Below are positions 6,126 to 9,356 of a stretch of DNA of 9,356 nucleotides, in pieces. The stretch spans positions 1 through 9,356 of the forward strand of contig JAHUZY010000025.1 of the NCBI GenBank assembly GCA_019264505.1, given 5' to 3'. The notes beneath the pieces were generated by a model that was not told the DNA's origin, ran no database searches, and worked only from the letters and a program-made list of their open reading frames with translations. Both the position numbers and the translations under genes were made by a program. Each line of letters begins with the position of its first letter. The first letter of the stretch is position 1. Source of the DNA: Phenylobacterium sp. Lineage in GTDB: Bacteria; Pseudomonadota; Alphaproteobacteria; Caulobacterales; Caulobacteraceae.

Positions 6126-6604
6126 CGGCCCAGCTGGACGCCATCGACGTCAAGATTCTGGAGATTCTTCAGAAGGACGCGTCGCTCTCGACCGCCGATC
6201 TGGCTGAGCGGGTGGGCCTATCCCAGTCGCCGTGCTGGCGTCGCATCCAGCGACTGCGGGAGGATGGCTACATCAAGGGCACCGTGGCCCTGGTGGACCG
6301 GCACAAGCTCGGCTTCACCATGCAGATTTTCGCCCAGGTCAAGATGACCACGCTGAGCGATGAAGAGCGGGCGCGCTTTCACCGGGCCATCGAGAACATT
6401 CCCGAGATCCTGGAATGCTACACGGTGTTCGGCGAAATGGACGCCATGCTGAAGATCCTGGCGCCGGACGTGAACTGGTATCAGGACTTCGTCTTTTCCA
6501 CGATCCTGAAGCTGCCCGGCGTGGTGGACGTGCGCTCCATCGTCACCCTGGCGGATTCCAAGAACACCACCGCGGTGCCCCTGCGGGTCAGGCCGCTGCG
6601 CTGA
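6122..6604 (+). CDS. Lrp/AsnC family transcriptional regulator (second copy)
   Basis: A 160-residue Lrp/AsnC protein, 124/160 identical and gap-free to the one at 667-1149. Residues 31-45, from the HTH turn through the recognition helix (VGLSQSPCWRRIQRL), are identical in both copies, so they should read the same DNA. Differences cluster at 59-67 (after the HTH) and 81-92 (first RAM helix), where oligomer contacts or ligand response could diverge. FGEMD (103-107) and the LPGVVDVRSIVTL strand are kept. ATG 6122 has GGAG eight bases upstream. It is divergent from the TIGR02587/TIGR02588 pair and 120 bp ahead of an exported PLP enzyme. The two copies could form mixed oligomers. Its ligand is unknown. 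Confidence 0.95.
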   Translation: MPAQLDAIDVKILEILQKDASLSTADLAERVGLSQSPCWRRIQRLREDGYIKGTVALVDRHKLGFTMQIFAQVKMTTLSDEERARFHRAIENIPEILECYTVFGEMDAMLKILAPDVNWYQDFVFSTILKLPGVVDVRSIVTLADSKNTTAVPLRVRPLR

Positions 6605-6656
6605 GGCTTAAGCGAATAGTTTAGCCATGCGCCCCCTCCGCCGGCGGCGAGATGGA

Positions 6657-6665
6657 CAAGATAAT
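6657..6665 (+). promoter_or_regulatory. CAAGATAAT element upstream of the exported PLP enzyme (candidate -10)
   Basis: This is the second occurrence of the nine bases found at 1201-1209, here inside GACA-AGATAA-TGTC, an inverted repeat with 4-bp arms. GATAAT at 6660-6665 could be a -10 hexamer giving a leader of about 50 bases. No good -35 is visible. It supports a separate promoter for the downstream gene rather than read-through from the Lrp gene only. Confidence 0.35.
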
Positions 6666-6724
6666 GTCGGCGCCGCGCCCTAACCTTCCCTGGCCCGGCC
6701 GCCGGGACGAGCCCCGAGGGATCC

Positions 6725-7987
6725 ATGCTGACTCGCCGTAGCCTGATCGCCGCCGCCGCCGCGGGACCCAGCCTCGCCGCGGTCGCCTCAGAGGCCCAGA
6801 GCCAGGACGCCAGCCCAGGCGGCGGCGCTCCGGCCCTTCCGGCCAAGACGGACTTCGCCGACATGGCCCTGACCTATCTGGACGCCGGCGCCACCCATCC
6901 CATGCCCCTGGGCGCCCAGGCGGCCGTGGAGGCCTATCTGCGGGAGAAGACCCTGGATGGGTCGGCAAGGCCCCTGCGGGTCGGGGCCCAGGAGAGCGAG
7001 ATGATCGCCGCCTTCGGGACCCTGGTCGGCGCCAGCCCTGACGAGCTTTGCATCATTCAGTCCACCACCATGGGCGAGAATCTGGCCCTGCTGGCGCTGG
7101 GCTTGCCAGAGGCCGGCGGCCGCATCGTCACCGACGCCCTGCACTTCTTCGGCTCCTTCTACACCTACGGCGAGATGGGCCGGGCGGGCATGGAGGTGGT
7201 CACCCTGCCCCTGGAGGCCGATGGCCGGATCGACATGGACAAGATGGCGCAGGCCATCAATGACCAGACGAAGCTGGTGGCCATCAGCCACATCTCGACG
7301 GTCAATGGGTTCGAGCACGACCTGAAGGCCGTCTGCGACCTCGCCCATGCGCATGGCGCCTATGTGTTCGCCGACATCATCCATGGGGCCGGCACGACAC
7401 CCATCGACCTACGGGCAGCGGGCGTCGATTTCGCCTCCAGCGCTTCCTACAAGTGGCTGATGGGCGACTTTGGCCTGGCCTTCTTCTATGTGCGCAAGGA
7501 GGTGCAGGAAAAGCTGCGCAGGCCGTGGTGGGGCTACCATCAGGTCGCCAGGTTCCAGACTCACATCTATCCCCACGACACCCCCGGCGACACGGTGGCC
7601 GACTATGAAGCCGCCGACAGCGCGGCGGGGCTGTTCGCCATGGGGGCCGCGCCCTGGACCGGGGTCGTGCAGCTGAACTGGTCCCTGGCCTGGCTGAACC
7701 GCGTCGGGGTGGAGACCATCCAAGCCTGGCGCCAGCCCATGGCCGATGTGGTGCAGACCGAACTGCGCGCCCGCGGCTACGCCCCCCTGACCCCGCTGGG
7801 TAGCCGCACCCCTCTGGTGGCGTTTTCGCTCAAGGACGCCCGGGCCAAGCTCTCCGAGCGGCTGACCAGCGCCAACATCCGCCTTGGCCTGTCGCAGAAC
7901 CGGTTCAGGGTGTCTCTGGCGGTGTTCAACGACATGAACGACGTGGATCGCCTGCTCGGCGTCCTGCCGAAGACGCCGCCGGACTGA
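6725..7987 (+). CDS. Exported (Tat-like signal) class V aminotransferase-fold PLP enzyme
   Basis: A 420-residue protein of the cysteine desulfurase/isopenicillin N epimerase-like fold. The N terminus MLTRRSLIAAAAAG, ending near residue 26, is a twin-arginine-type signal (R4, R5), which fits export of an already folded, PLP-loaded enzyme. Landmarks include a Ser-Thr-Thr phosphate loop (113-115), Asp217 in ADIIHGAG contacting the pyridine nitrogen with His220 after it, and Lys243 in SASYKWLMGD as the Schiff-base lysine. The NifS-type cysteine loop is not recognisable, so it is probably not a desulfurase. The closest known parallel in design is PvdN of Pseudomonas, a Tat-exported PLP enzyme acting on a peptide siderophore in the periplasm; orthology is not claimed. 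The start has GAGGG four bases upstream. It follows the second Lrp gene and ends before a convergent small gene. The substrate is unknown, but an amino acid or peptide is likely. Confidence 0.88.
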   Translation: MLTRRSLIAAAAAGPSLAAVASEAQSQDASPGGGAPALPAKTDFADMALTYLDAGATHPMPLGAQAAVEAYLREKTLDGSARPLRVGAQESEMIAAFGTLVGASPDELCIIQSTTMGENLALLALGLPEAGGRIVTDALHFFGSFYTYGEMGRAGMEVVTLPLEADGRIDMDKMAQAINDQTKLVAISHISTVNGFEHDLKAVCDLAHAHGAYVFADIIHGAGTTPIDLRAAGVDFASSASYKWLMGDFGLAFFYVRKEVQEKLRRPWWGYHQVARFQTHIYPHDTPGDTVADYEAADSAAGLFAMGAAPWTGVVQLNWSLAWLNRVGVETIQAWRQPMADVVQTELRARGYAPLTPLGSRTPLVAFSLKDARAKLSERLTSANIRLGLSQNRFRVSLAVFNDMNDVDRLLGVLPKTPPD

Positions 7988-7993
7988 GCCATC

Positions 7994-8033
7994 CCCAGGC
8001 GTCGGCGCCGTGTTTGGTCGCCTTTAGCCTGGG
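7994..8033. terminator. Inverted repeat at the convergent gene ends (terminator candidate)
   Basis: CCCAGGC (7994-8000) pairs perfectly with GCCTGGG (8027-8033), and an inner GGCG/CGCC pair (8004-8007 with 8019-8022) could extend the structure. It lies between the stop of the exported PLP enzyme and the end of the convergent small gene, whose stop codon (8024-8026) falls inside it. There is no U-tract; a bidirectional barrier is possible. Confidence 0.35.
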
Positions 8034-8314
8034 CTCAAAGCCGTCTCGGCGTCGGCGTGCTCAAACCCATCGCGGTATTGTCGTACTTCACCGGCCGAGA
8101 GGCCTTCGGCGCGCAGCCATCTGCCAGCGGCGGTTGCCCGCGCCATGGACGCAGCATGCTGCCTGGCATCGGCCGAGGACAGCTCGAAGAAAGCAAAGGC
8201 CTCGAGGCGCATGATGGTGCGTTCGGGCAAGTCGACCAGCTCGGCGAACCCCCAACCGAGATTCGCCGCTTCAGGCGCGCCGTCTTGGTGCTTTGCCCCG
8301 GAGCGGGTCGGCAC
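8024..8314 (-). CDS. Small hypothetical protein, unrecognised
   Basis: I do not recognise this protein. The minus-strand frame has mostly G or C in third positions throughout 8024-8314 and a balanced, non-repetitive composition, both signs of a real gene. It encodes about 96 residues, soluble, with no signal peptide or membrane helix. Visible segments are an Asn-Leu-Gly-Trp-Gly turn, FAELVDLPERTIMRLEAF and a probable helical C-terminal half (SADARQHAASMARATAAG, GEVRQYRDGFEHAD). The frame is open to a TTG at 8341, but that extension would translate the AT-rich operator at 8321-8340, so GTG 8314 is preferred. No clear ribosome binding site precedes it. It could also be the 3' remnant of a larger gene cut by the neighbouring mobile segment. 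It is divergent from mobile mystery protein A and could share its operator array. Confidence 0.5.
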   Translation of the reverse strand: MPTRSGAKHQDGAPEAANLGWGFAELVDLPERTIMRLEAFAFFELSSADARQHAASMARATAAGRWLRAEGLSAGEVRQYRDGFEHADAETALSPG

Positions 8315-8320
8315 GAGGAA

Positions 8321-8439
8321 TGATAATCTATAGTTGATCAAAGTGGCTCATCTTGATATGTTATAATTTATCACGATGTGCAAGTTTGATAGCATATAGA
8401 TGATCGTCAAATCCAATCTCGATAAGGTATAAGTTATCA
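8321..8439. repeat. Array of four 20-bp dyads with an exact 33-bp period (operator array)
   Basis: Four copies of TGATA-N3-TATA-N3-KATCA lie at 8321-8340, 8354-8373, 8387-8406 and 8420-8439. Their starts are exactly 33 bp apart, and the 13-bp spacers are unrelated. Twelve of 20 positions are invariant (GATA at 2-5, TATA at 9-12, T at 15, ATC at 17-19); the variable triplets flank the central TATA. Each unit is a dyad, as expected for an HTH dimer site, and 33 bp is close to three helical turns, so dimers would lie on about the same face. The array fills the AT-rich gap before the HTH gene mmpA and ends on the first base of its ATG. Autoregulation by that protein is inferred. Iterons for replication or transfer are the main alternative. 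Confidence 0.8.
8362..8367 (+). promoter_or_regulatory. TATAAT -10 candidate inside the second operator
   Basis: A perfect TATAAT lies within the second dyad of the array. No good -35 is found at 17 bp (CAAAGT at 8339-8344); TTGATC at 8334-8339 is 22 bp away. A second -10-like hexamer, TATAAG (8428-8433), lies in the last dyad and would start RNA at or next to the ATG at 8439. Either promoter would be covered by whatever binds the array. Confidence 0.4.
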
Positions 8440-8900
8440 TGGCCGCGACCGACCGGGCTGCCCGCGCCCTCGACAAGCGCATCGAGCCGCTGAGAACCTG
8501 GCCGGCGGCCAAGCCGCCGCGTGGCTGGCTGCGTGCGATCCGTGACGCTCTTGGCATGAGCACAAGGCAGTATGCGACCCGCCTTGGCGTCAGCCAACCG
8601 CAGGTGGTGGCCTACGAGAAGGGCGAAACCGAGGAGACAATCACCCTCGCCAACCTCCGGCGGGCGGCAGAGGCCCTGGATTGCGAACTCGTCTATGCCC
8701 TCGTCCCGCGCCGCCCCCTGGCACAGACCCTTCGCCTGCGCGCCGAAGCGATCACCGACGCGAGGCTCGCCCGAATGGGCCACACCATGCGCCTGGAGAA
8801 CCAGGAGGTGACAGGTCCCGAACTCCGCCGCCAACGCGAGCTGATGGTCGACGACCTGCTCCGCGGCAGGCTCAGCCGCCTGTGGGACGACGCCCGTTGA
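8439..8900 (+). CDS. Mobile mystery protein A (XRE-type HTH regulator)
   Basis: A 153-residue protein matching the mobile mystery protein A family (TIGR02612) in length, sequence style and partner. A Cro/CI-type HTH occupies about 29-84: WLRAIRDALGMS leads in, STRQYATRLG and SQPQVVAYEKGE are the two turn helices, and LANLRRAAEALDCELVYALVP closes the domain. The helical, Arg-rich C-terminal part (about 91-153) ends in LSRLWDDAR. Family members are usually found in mobile or plasmid contexts immediately upstream of a Fic-family protein, mobile mystery protein B, as here. The ATG starts on the last base of a four-operator array, so a repressor role on its own promoter is likely. The only ribosome binding site candidate, AAGG at 8424-8427, is eleven bases upstream and lies in the last operator. 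The next gene overlaps its stop by four bases (TTGA). Confidence 0.88.
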   Translation: MAATDRAARALDKRIEPLRTWPAAKPPRGWLRAIRDALGMSTRQYATRLGVSQPQVVAYEKGETEETITLANLRRAAEALDCELVYALVPRRPLAQTLRLRAEAITDARLARMGHTMRLENQEVTGPELRRQRELMVDDLLRGRLSRLWDDAR

Positions 8901-9268
8901 ACGATGTGCTGTTTGAGGATGACGACGAGGCCAACACGCCCCTGACGCCGCAGGAGCGTGAGGAACTCATCCCGACCTACATCACCACCCGCGCAGAGCT
9001 GAACGCCGCCGAGCAGGAGAACATCGCCGAGGCCGACGAATGGACGTTCGGTGCGCGCCGCAGAAGCATCCTCGACGTCGGCGTGCTCATGACTCTGCAT
9101 CGCAGGATGCTCCGCCGCGTCTGGCGCTGGGCCGGCAAGCTCCGCCAGACTGAGCGCAACATCGGCATCCCCGCCCACCAAATCGAAGTCGCCTTGCACC
9201 AGCTCGTGGACGACGTCCGCTTCTCTAATCGGGCATGGGGGTCAAGCTGGTTTTGCTCTTCGGCCTGA
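8897..9268 (+). pseudogene. Mobile mystery protein B (Fic family), truncated before the catalytic motif
   Basis: The frame starts at TTG 8897, overlapping the mmpA stop as TTGA, and runs 123 residues. Residues 14-109 match the N-terminal part of mobile mystery protein B (TIGR02613): TPLTPQEREELIP, ITTRAELNAAEQENI, LHRRM (67-71), VWRWAGKLR (75-83), NIGIPAHQI and QLVDDVRF. After Phe109 (9221-9223) family resemblance stops. A 14-residue unrelated tail (SNRAWGSSWFCSSA) leads to TGA. The Fic active-site motif HPFxxGNGR, expected a few dozen residues later, is absent in every frame to the window end. Without it, AMP or other nucleotide transfer is not possible. The break looks like an insertion or recombination junction rather than a frameshift. 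The mmpA repressor therefore seems to have lost a functional partner here. Confidence 0.8.
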
Positions 9269-9356
9269 TCGATCACGCGGGTCACGCTTCTCTTCGCAGT
9301 CTGGATGGCTCCTTACGAGCGGAGCCGCTGCACGCATGCATGGGATCAGGGTCTGG
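9224..9356. other. Unrelated sequence after the break in the Fic gene (possible mobile-element edge)
   Basis: From about 9224 the sequence no longer continues the Fic gene. It contains a hairpin, GGCTCC (9307-9312) with GGAGCC (9321-9326) around an 8-base loop, and the palindrome GCATGCATG near 9334. One plus frame (from ATG 9235) and others stay open to the edge, but none is recognisable. A structured non-coding end of an insertion sequence is plausible; I could not identify the element, and its other end lies outside the window. Confidence 0.35.

Noticed and set aside
5929..6153. N-terminal extension of the TIGR02587-type protein to an ATG at 6153
   Set aside because: The extension is Arg/Gly-rich, overlaps the second Lrp gene and its promoter, and exceeds the family length; ATG 5928 fits.
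6606..6613. GCTTAAGC palindrome just after the second Lrp gene
   Set aside because: Only 8 bp, no loop or U-tract, no counterpart after the first Lrp gene.
8057..8323. Plus-strand frame of 88 codons opposite the small hypothetical gene
   Set aside because: Starts inside low-coding sequence with no ribosome binding site and no recognisable features; third-position bias favours the minus strand.
8321..8439. Reading the regular 33-bp array as a CRISPR
   Set aside because: Repeats are degenerate 20-bp dyads with only 13-bp spacers, four units, no cas genes, and they abut the start codon of an HTH gene.
9224..9356. A simple frameshift hiding the rest of the Fic domain
   Set aside because: None of the three plus frames shows HPFxxGNGR or flanking Fic helices, so the sequence is truly different.

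Overview
The window is GC-rich DNA with strongly GC-biased third codon positions, TTG and GTG starts, and very AT-poor intergenic regions apart from one island near 8320-8440. The gene content (Lrp/AsnC regulators with an SPCWRR recognition helix, tandem bacterial S10 peptidases, a TIGR02587/TIGR02588 pair, a mobile mystery A/B pair) suggests an alphaproteobacterium, possibly Caulobacterales. That placement is inference; nothing here fixes the genus.

Layout. Bases 1-503 (minus) hold the N-terminal two thirds or less of a fold-type-I PLP aminotransferase that runs off the left edge. It is divergent from an Lrp/AsnC regulator (667-1149, plus), which is followed by two secreted S10 serine carboxypeptidase-like proteins (1258-2748 and 2745-4238) joined by an ATGA overlap. 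A small Phd/YefM-type antitoxin with no toxin beside it follows (4334-4576). On the minus strand, a translationally coupled pair encodes a polytopic membrane protein of the TIGR02587/DUF2391 type (5086-5928) and a single-pass TIGR02588-type protein (4658-5089). Divergent from this pair is a second Lrp/AsnC regulator (6122-6604), 124/160 identical to the first by hand count, followed by a class V aminotransferase-fold PLP enzyme with a Tat-like signal (6725-7987). The right end looks like mobile accessory DNA: a small unknown minus-strand gene (8024-8314), an AT-rich regulatory island, mobile mystery protein A (8439-8900), and a truncated mobile mystery protein B of the Fic family (8897-9268). 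Unrelated sequence follows to the edge.

How the parts may work together. The two Lrp paralogs have identical recognition helices. Their promoters share an exactly conserved layout: TTGAC, then 18 bp downstream GCAT-N5-ATGC, then 31 bp further a second copy of that dyad lying across the start codon. This predicts autoregulation and cross-regulation by one Lrp-type operator code. The genes beside the regulators (a cytoplasmic aminotransferase, two exported peptidases and an exported PLP enzyme) fit a programme of peptide or amino-acid use in the envelope; that reading is inference.

The most striking undescribed structure is the island before mobile mystery protein A. Four 20-bp dyads of the form TGATA-N3-TATA-N3-KATCA start at 8321, 8354, 8387 and 8420, a perfect 33-bp period. 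The last one ends on the A of the mmpA start codon. It looks like a cooperative operator array for the HTH protein encoded just downstream.
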